DNA of 64,000 bases from Dirofilaria immitis (lineage: Eukaryota > Nematoda > Chromadorea > Rhabditida > Onchocercidae). The stretch is from the NCBI GenBank assembly GCA_024305405.1, contig JAKNDB010000105.1, positions 2,356,001 through 2,420,000 on the forward strand, given 5' to 3'. The position numbers were made by a program, and so were the translations under genes. The notes beneath the pieces are model-generated. The model was not told the DNA's origin. It ran no database searches and saw nothing but the letters and a program-made list of their open reading frames with translations. This document shows positions 16,560 through 33,986 of this stretch, in pieces. Every line of letters begins with the position of its first letter. Within the stretch, counting starts at the first letter, position 1.

Positions 16560-17358
16560 ATGATAAGTTTGCGAATGTTATCTTTTTCAAAAATGCTAAA
16601 CAGTAGACGTAAAACATTTCTGTTTCGTTCCCGTCTTCCACAAACAAATGTGCAGAGTCCATACGCCGATCCCACACGTTCAAAGGTGAGTTGTTGTTAG
16701 AATTGGTTAAGATTTAAATTGTTACTTAAATTAAACCAATATACATAAAACTTTTTCCACAAGAAAATCGAGGTAAATTGACTTTTTTCTTGGATGACAA
16801 ATCGTCGGTTTCCTTAAATCATCTCTTATTCCTTGGATCATTATTTTTGAAATTTCGAGACATGCTTTTTCTACTAGTACAGCAAAATTTTTAAAAAAGC
16901 TTAAGAAATAAATGAATCGAAATTATCTGTAAACAGAAGTCTCTAACTTCAAAACTTCTCGAACATATGTGCAGAGTAACTCAGTTTTAAAATTGGATTT
17001 TTAAAAATAATATTTTTGATGTTGCTGTTGATTTGCTTGAAATGGCAAAAATATTAGAAATAATTTTGAATTCGTGTTTAGATATTTTTCCTTTCCCTTG
17101 GATCAAATGGATGTGAGAGGGGTTCTGCTTATATTACGATTCATCGATTTGGAGAAACTACATTGATGAGTCTTTGAAAAGCATCTATATTATTTTGTAA
17201 ACCTTACAAATTTGAAGATTAACCTTCCGGTTGACGAATTTATTACAATAAAAGATCTCAAAGAAAACGTCGTTTCGGATTTATCGAATCAATCAATTGA
17301 ATCATTTATCAAATCGACCATTTCTGCCCAAAAATTCTCTCCTGATGTTAATAACAAA
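16560..17358 (+). CDS. Unidentified gene, at least two exons, frame broken by short indels
   Basis: Not recognised. Exon 1 (16560-16685, 42 codons) encodes a basic N-terminus ending ...QSPYADPTRSK followed by a good donor (gtgagt). A later block 17082-17358 reads as protein only if single bases are restored in three homopolymers (GGGG 17119-17122, AAA 17155-17157, TTTT 17193-17196). It then gives continuous sequence containing SAYITIHRFGE, YIDESLKSIYII and LPVDEFITIKDLKENVVSDL, and ends at a GT donor (gtaatt). The same type of defect hits recognisable genes in this window, which supports the reading. Small exons between the two blocks and the 3' end were not resolved. It is head-to-head with TIM50. 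Confidence 0.4.
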
Positions 17359-18606
17359 GTAATTTCAAGCTCTTATTTTCTTTAATAATTTTTAAGATGA
17401 ATGGAATTAGGTTGCAGCTTCATATTTTCTATCAATAAATTAATCCTTATAGATTCATATTTTATATTAACAAATTAATCCTTATGGGAAGGTATATATT
17501 CTATAAGTTAATGATTTAGAATCTTATTTCTGTGGAATTTAATTTATGAGTGGAATCGAATCCACTGTAAGAAAATTTGTTATTTATGATAGTACCTAAG
17601 ATATCCTTTATTCATACTTCCAGAAGCGCAGCTGATGAACATATTTTTGTCAACGCTGTAAATATTTTCCAATCGGTTAACGAAATAACAGTTACAACCA
17701 GAGATTCAAATAATAGATATCTTTCACAGCATAATGGATATGTTGCTTGGTTTTGATATGGTTTTGGCAGAATCTATTTTAGAAATTTGCTTTTTATGTA
17801 AAACATCACTATATATATCAAACAAACCTCGAAGAAAGTTGCTCTATGCAAAATGTGGAATTTTTCAGTAGTACTTCTTTATTCCATTCTTTTTGTTTCT
17901 TTAAGATATTTATATTTAAAAATTTTTAATTTCTTTTGTAGTAAGTGATACTATCACATAATATAATAACCACTAGGTTGATTGTTTACTGTTTCGAAAC
18001 CAAAATAATAAATTATAATATTCACTGTCACTATATTCCTTTCGCTAATAATAAATTTGAACCAGAAAATATGCAAACTATTTTGATGATGATACAAAGA
18101 GTGATTAGGACAAGAAAATAAATTCTAATTGAATTCACTCAAAATTTATGAAAACAGTTGAAGTGAAGGATTTTAAATTATTAATTGTGGCAAAAGATTC
18201 TACCAGCACGCAACTGATTTCCAAATGAAGGAATGCTTCAAATGGAATTTTTTTGATAAACGTAATATAGGAATAGAAGGAGTGAAGCATGCAAATTATC
18301 TTACCGAGAATGGAAGAAATTGCACTATAGGAAGTAAAATAATCATTGTTAACGTTTGAGGAACGTAGGAAGACTGCACTATAAACATGACATTTTCAAA
18401 AAATAGCAGTTATAAGCCTTACGTTCCGCATATTGTAGCGATTTGCACCCAAGTTTGCGGAAGTAAGTAGGTTAACTAAATTTACTTGCATATTGGGACA
18501 AAAACGTGTGGTGGAGCAGCATAACTGGAACCTATCATAATTTTTATAAATAGATTTCAAATGAAATGAAATTCATACGGAAGTTTTAAGTTTGAAAACT
18601 AGAAAA
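17359..18606. other. AT-rich stretch before the PP1-type gene
   Basis: Nothing clearly coding was seen. It may contain the unresolved 3' exons of the preceding unidentified gene and the promoter of the phosphatase. A short imperfect duplication (aaattaatccttat, about 17447 and 17476) is present. Confidence 0.4.
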
Positions 18607-20687
18607 ATGGTGGAAATCAATATTAACGACTTGCTCTTACGATTGTTGAGCGTTGGGCAACCGAATAAAGGTCTTACAAAAACTGTTCGTGAGCCTGAAA
18701 TTACATTGCTTTGTCGTGAGTTCTTTTTTGCATATTAGGTCGATGTGATTAATTCATGCTAAGTAAACTGATGAAGCAAGTTTGTGATTAAGATATAATT
18801 TGGTAGAATTTATCAGATAGTATGGCGAAAATTGAATTAATAAATTATGATGCTATGTGTGGAGATCAGATAACAGGAAGGATCTATTTTAACATTGATC
18901 AATTAAGAAAAGAGTCTAAATTAAATTTTGATGAAGAAACTAACCTAGTTATATTGCGTACAGATCTTAAACCAGAGAAAGAAAAGAGAAGCTACCGTAT
19001 CCATTTATAAATTATTGTCGTCAGTGTTGTGCTGAGTTCTAAAACTTTTCTTACTTGGCTAACATATCAATCTATGGACTTCGCTAGTACCGTTACTGAT
19101 ACGTCAGTGACAAGTCAGGATTTTCTTCAACTTGGATAATACCTCAGAGCTCTTCTAAATTTAGATAAAGTTCGCGAAATTTTCATGGCACAACCATCAT
19201 TGATAGAAATCGATCCTCCAGTTCGCATCTGTGGTGATACGCATGGTCAGTATGGCGACGTATTACGAATCTTCAGTCGAGGCGGTTTCCTCCATTTGCC
19301 AATTATTTATTCCTAGGTGATTACGTGGACCGAGGGCGTCAGAATCTTGAGACTATCATATTACTATTCTGTTATAAGGTTTGTACTAATATTTATGATA
19401 AAAATGTTTATGTTTTGCAAATATTCATGAACGATAAAAAAGGTGTTGAATGACAAGTATTCAATTAAAGCAACTAACAGATAAATGAAATAAATTAGTA
19501 ATGCTTGAATAATTTTAACGAATTTATTTGCAATATTTGAAATATCAAAATAAATAGTAAATGATATATATATTTTACTCTTCGCATTCAGCTATTTTCT
19601 TCATATACAGCAATAACGATAGAAATTGAAAAAATCTGATACAGGTGAAGTTCCCAAACAATTTCTTTTTACTTCGCGGAAATCACGAGTGTGCTAATGT
19701 TAATCGGGTGTATGGCTTTTATGAGGAATGTATGCGCCGTTTAACTCAGCTCAATTATGGCAAATATTTCAAGTTCAAGAAATTCGATTTATCTTAATTC
19801 TACAAATATCGTTTTTTTCTTATATTTGAGCTATACTAGGAAAAAGTTTTTTAACTTAGGAAATTATCATATGAAAATTGCTGAATTTAATTAATATTTA
19901 AGTTTTCAAAACATTTCAAGATAATTTTGGAAGAATTAAGAAATACATTTGTCTATATCAGTTTAACTTTTATCAACTCATAAATATGATTTAAATCGAA
20001 ATTATAAGATGAATGATGTATACGAGAATATTGGTTTCAATGATTTTAATTTTTAGGGTGGCTCTTTCAAAAACGTTAATTTTACAGGATACATTTCAAT
20101 ACATGCCATTAACAGCACTGGTTGGTGAGCGTATATTGTGCATGCACGGTGGTATATCACCACATTTGAAAAGTCTTCAGCAATTACGAGAAATTAAGCG
20201 ACCAACGGATGCCACTGGACCATCCCTGGAAATGGATTTACTATGGGCAGATCCGGTAATAGGTATTAGTGGTTTTCAAATGAATATGCGAGGTGCTTCT
20301 TATGGATTTGGAGCTGATATTTTAGCTGAAATATGTAAAGAATTAAATATTGACATGGTGAGAAATTCTATTTGACCTTTCTTTCGCAGTTTGAATAGAC
20401 AATGGCAAAATGGATAAGTTTATATTAGCAATATTTTAATACAATACTTTTTATTTTCCATTTGTACAGGTAGCTCGTGCTCATCAGGTAGTGCAAGATG
20501 GATATGAATTTTTGGAGCTCGTAAATGTGTCACCATATTTTCGGCACCTCATTATTGTGGACAGTTTGATAATGCAGCAGCGATAATGTCCGTGGATGAA
20601 AATCTTTTATGCTCATTCCAGATTTTGAGGCCTACAGTAGGCCGAGCTGCTGCTAGAATTATACCAACTTCCATGGGAAAGTGCTAA
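18607..20687 (+). CDS. PP1-type serine/threonine protein phosphatase, divergent; frame broken by three single-base gaps
   Basis: Catalytic subunit of the PPP family (two-metal phosphoserine/threonine hydrolase). Exons: 18607-18715, 19165-19378, 19645-19773, 20088-20357, 20470-20687. All metal-binding and catalytic signatures are present: [49 protein letters not shown] and [16 protein letters not shown]. The substitutions (GDTHG for GDIHG, a C-terminus ending TSMGKC) mark it as one of the divergent, often sperm-enriched nematode PP1-like enzymes (inference). Three lesions: CC instead of CCC at 19289-19290; the exon 3 donor reads AAGttc at 19773 where one more G would make AAG|gttc; T5 instead of T6 at 20509-20513. 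Everything between is conserved, so assembly error is more likely than decay. A pseudogene cannot be excluded from sequence alone. Confidence 0.85.
18822..19010 (+). CDS. Small ORF nested in intron 1 of the PP1-type gene
   Basis: A 62-codon ORF ([20 protein letters not shown]... ending SYRIHL) with balanced, protein-like composition lies wholly inside intron 1 on the same strand. The sequence tttatcag ends 5 nt before its ATG, which is what an SL trans-splice acceptor looks like. No family was recognised. It could be a nested gene, an alternative first exon or chance. Confidence 0.3.
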   Translation: MAKIELINYDAMCGDQITGRIYFNIDQLRKESKLNFDEETNLVILRTDLKPEKEKRSYRIHL

Positions 20688-20715
20688 TTTGATTATCTTA
20701 CTATCATTATGTCTG

Positions 20716-20721
20716 AATAAA
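20716..20721 (+). promoter_or_regulatory. Polyadenylation signal AATAAA of the PP1-type gene
   Basis: A perfect AATAAA lies 29 nt after the stop codon of the phosphatase. Nematode 3' UTRs are often this short. Confidence 0.6.
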
Positions 20722-21141
20722 GAATAAAAAATATAGAGTATCAGTGATTGCTGCTTCTTTCAAAAGAACTTTCTTCTCATACCAGTTTTGTTTCAATTGA
20801 AAAATTGATCCTAAAGCAACGTAGTCATTTAATGCTGTACCAAACTCGACTAATTGAAAAATTTCGGCTGATTCAATAAGCCATCTTCAGCCATATAATT
20901 TCTGCGAATTATTATTAATTTACTTGAAGATTCATACGGAATATTATTTTTCTTTTCTGCTACCCTAATTTACATGAATGTTAATTTTTCGATGCTAATA
21001 TTCCAACTAATTGACTGATATAAATGTGACTGAATTAACGTCGATTATTATTTATTAATTGAATGAGTGGCTAGTGTGATAGAGCATCATTTGCCGATGT
21101 ATTTAAACTTCGTTAAAATCATAACGCTTGTGTTGATAATC

Positions 21142-24100
21142 ATGTCTGAGGTATTCTATATCATTTTTTGAGAAATTATAATTTGCGAATATTTTAAATG
21201 AGAAATTACTGAATGATCATTTAACACTTTATAATATTTTATATCTGATGACTCTAGTGAATTTATTCACTACCTCTGGAATAAAAGGAGATATCAGTTT
21301 CAGCATTATTCAAATATTGCAATTCTTATATATTGGCCGTCAAATTACTATATTTCAATTTCTAAACTTTAGCAAGAAATGTAATATCATTGATTTTGAT
21401 TTTCAGATATTGATATCTAATAACAATTTCAAATCTTTTAGGAAGGATTATGGAAAAATGTGGAACCATATAGCACGGATAAAACGCACATTTCTACATT
21501 CCTCGATGATTTTACAGTAGCATCAAGAGCAGCAGCAGCAGCAGCAGCAGTAGCAGAAATACCACTAGTTAAACGTCCCAAGAGGCATCTTGTTGAAGTA
21601 GAAATGAAGTAAATCACGATATTAATTAAAATAATAATTATTTGACTGCTACGGTGTCTTCCTTGAAGGATGTAGTTTACAGAGCATACGCTACAATTCT
21701 GACAACATCAGCGATAATAGCATCAATAATAACATTTATTTGTCTGATCATCATGCTACATATTTTTATCTATATGAGATGGGGTATCACTCGTCAGCTC
21801 ATTCTTTTGAATGCTAAGGTTATTTTTGATTCCTAAACTTGATTAGGAGATTTTCCTAATCATATTTAGCATGAAAAAATAAGTAGTTTTTCAAAATATG
21901 CTGATCGAAGATACGATTCAGAATAAAGGTAGTGGGGTATCGATGAGGCAGAATGATATTAATGCTTTTCTAAGCAAATTTTGCATACTAAATAAGGTAT
22001 GTGCTTTGGAGTCACGTCTTGGAACGCGTCAATTGTCGGAAGAATTGCAAAAGAAACTGTGTGAGGAAATTGGTGCCATATATGGAATTATCCAAAATGA
22101 ACGACAGAAATTCGCTCAAGAAGTCGTTAATGGTACCTCCAAATTTTGTAACTGAACTTTTTATTTCCACAAATATGTTTCATTTTTTCTGTGCTTTTAT
22201 GATTTCTTTAATCTCGATGAACAATTCCAAATCAATATTTTATACTGGCAACTTGATTTTTAAATTTCGATTTCGTTTTGACTTGTTCACTTTAACAATT
22301 TGCGATTAGTAAAAGATCCCGAAAATCTTTAATATTTCAATAAAATACAACTATTGTTTTTCATAAACTATTTATTGTTCATATATAAATAAGTCCTTTT
22401 CGGCATTACCAATCTTATTTGAAAAAAACCTTTTGTTCGTTAATAATTACTTCAGCAATAAATTATGGCAGAAATTATGATGCGTAATAAATGAAGTATG
22501 GAGACTTGCATCTGAATTTCTAAATCTTTCAATCTTTATAGATGAAAGGAAAATGGCCGAGGATGTGGTAAAAACAGAAAACGAGCCTCAATATGAAACA
22601 ATGTGCGGTATAGGCAATGAAGTGTTCACAACTAAAAAGGCGATATATATTTATAATTTCTTGGAATATCTAATTTATCCAATCGTAAAACGTTAAAACG
22701 AATCTTTATAAATAAAATAATGAGAAATTACGCGCTATAATATTTTTTTACAGAAAAAGTGGTTCCAAACCAGTTTTAGTTACAGCTATCGAAAATTCAG
22801 CTGCTGGTAATGAATTTTTCGGAAATATATTAAGTCTTTCTGTTTTCTTTTCTTAATTATCGATATTTTTGGTTTAAACTAGTAAACGATAGGAAATGGA
22901 ATTTTTTTTAAACTCTGTCTAGAGTTCAATAAAATCTTCAGCCTCAATTTTCTAAATTTCACAAAATTTGCAGAAAATCACTATGAAAACATACCAAAAG
23001 GTAAGCTTTTCATTTTATTCTGTTTAACAAACTAAATTTTATGCAATTCGGATGAAGAACATTTTAAAGTACTACTTAAAGTTTCACTGTACTGCAGGTT
23101 TTGCTATATTCACGTGCTGCAGGTTTTGATATATAAACTATTCTCTAAAATGCATCCTAAATTTTTGCCAAATATTTGGTCAAAGTTATTAAAGAGAGAT
23201 ATAATTGTTGAAATAATTCCGACCGATTTTATGAAAAAAAAATTAGAAACAGAAATATATTAAGTCTTTCTGTTTACTTTTCCTAATTATCGATATTTTT
23301 GGTTTAAACTTATCATTATTAAACGATAGGAAATGGAAAAATTCAAAGACTACTTAATAACATTTCAGAACCAAAATAGGAAAAAATACCCAGTTGAAAA
23401 TTGCATTATGTTAATCTATTGCCAGTATACATTTCAGATATATGAAATTAGGACTGCCAGCAAGTTGACTGAAATTATTTCTAAAAGGATTTAAAACAGA
23501 GTATCAAATTTTTATAAATCGTGAAAAGAATTTTGCAAATAATTTTAAAACTCTAAACAATATGTCGTCAATTTTTCAGGAAATAAAAAGCATTAGTAAA
23601 AACTTCAACTTCTAAAAGTGAGCTCTTTATTCTATTATTTATTCGTCTGAAAATCAAGCATATTTTCAATCAGAAAAGAATATGCAAAAGAAAAGTCTAC
23701 AAAGTTTTAAAATTATCAAATGGAATTTCATTCCACTGCTTGATGATCGCAAGTTTACAGGACCAGTAATGGCATCCACACAACAAATTGAGATTAAAGG
23801 CTAGATCACAATTAATGTCATAGCTTTTTTATTTAAATTAGAAATAAAATTCATTGAAAGAAATATTTTAACATTTTTATTGTATTTAAAAGAAAGTTAA
23901 CATAAATGGGATAAGGGATGACACAGATGCTATTTATTGAAATATCTGAAAGAACAAAAAATTCTAAACTAATAAATTTAATTTCATATCATAATTGCTT
24001 CACTTGAAGTCATGAAATTATAGTACCAGCAGTTGGTGGTATGGTAGATGAAACAGATCCACAATATCAAACACTCGTTGGCATGCAAAACGAAAAAATT

Positions 24101-24771
24101 TTCCCCGAAAAAAGGTAATTTAAGTCATCTAAAATCGTCGAAACTTCATTGTATCACTTCGCTTGCCATATCATATATTCTCGTAGTTCATGTTTGATAA
24201 GCTCACTTTCTTAGAATGAGCTTATTTGGATTTGAACAATTCGTCATAAACATAAATGCACAAATTCTATCGATAATTCTGATTTCTTATTTAAAATTAT
24301 ATAATTCTTACTTGCAGAAGGCATGATGCAGGAAGCACGAGAGATTCAACGTAATTTTTACATTTCATTTAATATGCTATTTCAAAAATAATCGTTCGCA
24401 ATTATAAAGTGTGTAGTCATATGAATATGTTGGAACAAAGATTCCACCTTCGTTTTAAACTCATCAGATCTATGTAACTCACCTAAATTGGATCATTGAC
24501 ATCCGGTTCATTCCATCCAACATATGCTTCCATTTTCGTTGCGTGATAGATCTAATTCTTTCTGGCCTATATTGTCACAAAAGGAAATAAGATTTAAGAA
24601 ATAAAATTATCTAAGTTCTTCCTCTCAAAAATGGAATTATCCAATTTAATCTGAAACTTATGATCGACAATAGGCGATATGATGGATCAAACAGAACCGA
24701 ACTATCAAACACTTGTCGGTATAAAAAAGCAAAAATTTCCTACATTAAATAGAATTAATTTCATTTTGTAG
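21142..24771 (+). CDS. Unidentified single-pass membrane protein with repeated YxTL-type tyrosine motifs
   Basis: Not recognised. Phase-consistent exons: 21142-21150 (MSE), 21442-21608 (ends after a 7-Ala run and a KRPKRH patch), 21683-21818 (membrane helix TILTTSAIIASIITFICLII followed by MLHIFIY), 21922-22132 (charged, probably helical), then short exons 22542 to about 22639, 22754-22806, 22974-23000, about 23761-23799, 24024-24114, 24318-24350 and 24674-24771 (stop TAG). Three of the short exons carry one motif each: EPQYETMCG, DPQYQTLVG and EPNYQTLVG; another carries HYENIP. These resemble cytoplasmic tyrosine docking or endocytosis signals on the tail after the helix. Phases do not close at the 22639 donor (no GT) or after 24114; single-base errors or missed exons would explain this. 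The exon set near 23.8 kb is least certain. Confidence 0.5.
21529..21550 (+). repeat. (GCA)7 trinucleotide repeat, coding
   Basis: An uninterrupted GCA run inside the second exon of the unidentified membrane protein. It encodes seven alanines just before the KRPKRH basic patch. Confidence 0.9.
22822..23338. repeat. Duplicated intron segment, about 80 bp, two copies
   Basis: 22822-22900 and 23252-23338 share the block gaaatatattaagtctttct and continue nearly identical through cgatatttttggtttaaact to aaacgataggaaatgga, with a short insertion in the second copy. The copies lie in introns flanking the small exons of the YxTL-motif gene, which suggests those exons multiplied by local duplication. 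Confidence 0.85.
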
Positions 24772-25947
24772 TCGAAAATCCAGTTGTGACAAATTTTTGA
24801 ACCATTAAGATTTGAAAAAAGTGTTTCAATTCCAAAGAACCTTTCTTCAATCTTTTGTCTGAAGTGATGATATTTACTTTAATTCTTTATATGCTTGTTA
24901 TTTGTATAAATATCTATATCTCCTCAAAATTTTGCTTATGTTTTAATTTCAATAAGAGCAAGCAAAAATAATGTTTTTTTAGACTGAAAAGAATCGAAGG
25001 AAGAAAGTTGGCATTTGAATTTGTACTCCATTTTTTGAGATATTTTCAAATCGAAAAAATGTTGAAAAATAATCTGTTGTAGAATCTTGTCCTTCCCACA
25101 GCACTTACATATTTTGAATCAAATGTAATAAATCATCAAAAAATAAACAGTTATCTAAAAATAAACTAATGCTATATATATATATATATATTATAATGCA
25201 CTCAAATGCAATGCAAAAAAGGTGAAATTAAAATTATCATTGTAGAAAATCAAATATTAGTAGAAATAGAGACAGGTGAAATACGAAAGAAATAAAAACT
25301 ATTTGAGATAAAGAAGTTGGTATCGGAAGCCCGGAATCTCTTCTGCTTCAGGAGTTTGAACAAGTGGGGAAGCAATCAAGGATAAGACAATCATTTAAAA
25401 CAATAAGGAATATATATTCGTAATATGTAGGATCGATAGTTGCACTTCGACTCTCGGTTTCGGACGGCCCTGCTTGCGAACACAATTGTTTCTATTGATG
25501 GGAAGGGGACGTATTCGTGTTTTGACTGTAAAGGAAATGGGGATTGAAGGGGTACCTTACAGTTGTTTTACTTAGCAGTTCCTTCCGGGCGAAACTGAGT
25601 AGTCAGTCGGGACATATGTTTAATCTATGGCATTCATTTCTCTTGCATAATCCTTTATTTTCCCTCCTTCCATTGCAAAGCATTTTATCTCCATTCTGTT
25701 CACGCCAGTTATTCTCTATATCCTAGCATACTGAAGTAGTTTGAAAACTTCAATTAAAATACATATTCATTTATAGTTAAATTGCTTTTCGCCGTGATTC
25801 GTATGTTTTTAATTACTTGGTAATTCCTTTCAGTGCTATGGAGCTTTTCATTTTTCGAATTTTTTTAATTTTTCATGGACAGTTTCATATATGATCTATG
25901 CTTAAAAGAAGACGTGCTTAGAAAATATTTCGTCCAGAAAAAGCGGT
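24772..25947. other. Intergenic region and probable promoter of the AKT gene
   Basis: No coding sequence was accepted. The segment 25420-25620 is clearly more GC-rich (for example ctctcggtttcggacggccc) than its surroundings and could be promoter or 5' UTR of the downstream kinase. A TA microsatellite lies at 25173-25191. No gene-like sequence separates it from the AKT start codon. Confidence 0.45.
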
Positions 25948-31611
<5,664 letters not shown>

Positions 31612-33986
31612 TAGTTACACTATTAAATTTACTAGCGAAGTGAGTGAAATTCAGAATAAATTTAATTTCAAAGCAAATTTCTTACAGAAATTTTTAAATT
31701 TAGTTAATGTCACATGCTACAAGTATTCTTCTACCTTTATTTATTTTTATCTAATGGTTTATCGGTCTTATGATTTTACGGACAATTTTCAAATACGTCA
31801 AAAATAAAATATATGAAAATAACGTTAAATTTCAAAAATTTTTTACTCATATGATTGTACAGCAAAGGTGTTATGTTGGTGCTGTATTTATCTTTTACAA
31901 ATTTTCTGCTTATTTTATTATCCCTCTACTGGTGTAATATTGTACGAAAATTTGCGCTGAATTTTTCCTATGAATTGTTTTGTGTTTTCTTAAAAGATTT
32001 ATTGAAGCAGAGGATTTTTAATTGGTTCTGGTTTCCATGAAAGTTTTATAGTTTAGTAATTTTAAAATGCTTACATGTTTAGTTTGGAAGGAATCATTAT
32101 GTTGAGATATTTTATTTGGGGCTTATTTCTGATTTTATTTCTTGACTCACCAGTAATAGTAATTTCATATGTTCCTTTTTATGTGGTTTTTTGCACCTTT
32201 CGTATTTTCGTATTTTGTTTACCTTTTTTTGTTCATGCTTGTATTCACTTCACTTTTTTTAAATTTTCATGCATATTATGTCGATTTTCTTGCCTCCTTG
32301 TTGAACAAACTGTATTTATTTTGTCTGCAAGTCAGTGTTATTCTTTTTCTTTAAATATCGCGCATTACGTTTGGTGACAACTTGAATATATATTTACAAC
32401 TAATTTTTCCGCTCTATTTTTAAAGCAAAAAAAAACTGAACGAGGAACAACGAGTGATGCTGAAATATATGAATGTAACATCAATTCTTGTGGGTTCAAG
32501 TTTTATTTTGGAATAAATGATATTATGGAAATAAAAACTAGTCATTCCTACGATTTACAGCAGCATAGTATTATCGTTAAAATTCTTACGGTTAGAGCTG
32601 GAAAATGATAATTATTAAGTCTTCCTAATGCTATATAATTGACTAAATCGAGCAATTCATGATACTGCGCCGAGGTGGTCCAGCTTATCTTTTACCGCAA
32701 AATCAGAATTCAGTTGTACTGCAGAATTGTTATATAACATGAGCCACCAGAACATTTCAGTATATCTGCTGATTTTTATGCTTTCAAAAAGAGTAAAGGC
32801 AGTAGTTCGTAATTTTATTACCATCTAATGTTAAATTACATGGTAATATGTGGAGCCTATGGGGCATTGTAACATTTTGCATCAAACATAATATTCATGG
32901 CTATAATTCATTATTCTTCAATCAAAATCTTGATTTTGCCCGCAGAGCTATTGACGTTTTTGTTGGAATTTGTATTGTGATTATTAACTCGAACTCTGCT
33001 TTGGCATTCTAAGTTGCATTTATTGCTACTATTAATCATATCATAAACAAAAGGACAAGCCGATGGATTAATTCAGATTAACTCTTAATTTTATTATTTT
33101 TAAATAAATTTAGAACCTAAAATATTGAATATTCTTCCTTCGGAAAAATGAGGGTACTTCATGCTCAAGAATAAAAGAAGTTAAGCGCGAAGTAATTCTT
33201 GTAATCTTGTGTCCCAATATTTTCAAGCTGCTTATAACTGTATCTTTCACATGAAATAAAATTCTTTCGAAATATATTTTTCATTCTCATAGAAATACTC
33301 ATTCTATTTCTTACTTAAAAATTGAGATTTGAACTTAACAGTCCATCAAAAAATGTCAGTTTTCAATTATTTAACTTAAATCTCAAACTACTGTACCAAG
33401 ATGCAAAAATTATAAAAGCAGATCCAAGCATTTCATCTGCACTCAATTCAATTATGAATATGTTGACTTATTGATAAAACCATTTTATAAAAGTGAATTG
33501 TCCACTATCAATAACCAAAAACTATCAATGTTGATAAGAGTGATTAATTAGTAGATATATCAGATTTAGAGTAACAAAGAGAGAATAGGAATGTGTACAA
33601 TAATGACATTGAGAAATGAGAAATAACAACATATTGATAAAAATCCTTGATACCAAGCATTTCTATTTAATTTTTCTTGTGAGTTTTATATTTGAAAGTA
33701 ACAAGCTATAGTTGTAATTTTTTACAGATTCATTTGAGATGTCCCTAAGAAGATTTGGACTTCATTTACTAAAAATCTTCAGTCAAATTTTATTAAAATC
33801 TAATTCTATTGTCTCATTTTCTTCTTCGGAATAAATGTTTTCAAAATAAAAACACTCTCAGAACGAATTGACCTATTATTTATTTATGACTTCATCAATT
33901 TACAACATATAAAGACATGAACATAACAAAAGCTGACATTTTTATGATTTAAACGAACATTAAGTTAAAATTTTTACAAACTTACG
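31612..33986. other. 3' flank of AKT and intergenic region before SNAP-25
   Basis: AT-rich with long T-rich ORFs of no protein character. AATAAA at 31803-31808, about 190 nt after the AKT stop, is a candidate polyadenylation signal. The two flanking genes converge here (AKT +, SNAP-25 -). Nothing else was recognised. Confidence 0.5.

Noticed and set aside
31855..32377. Several long hydrophobic + strand ORFs after the AKT stop
   Set aside because: They are T-rich sequence giving Phe/Leu/Ile runs in overlapping frames; they belong to the 3' flank.
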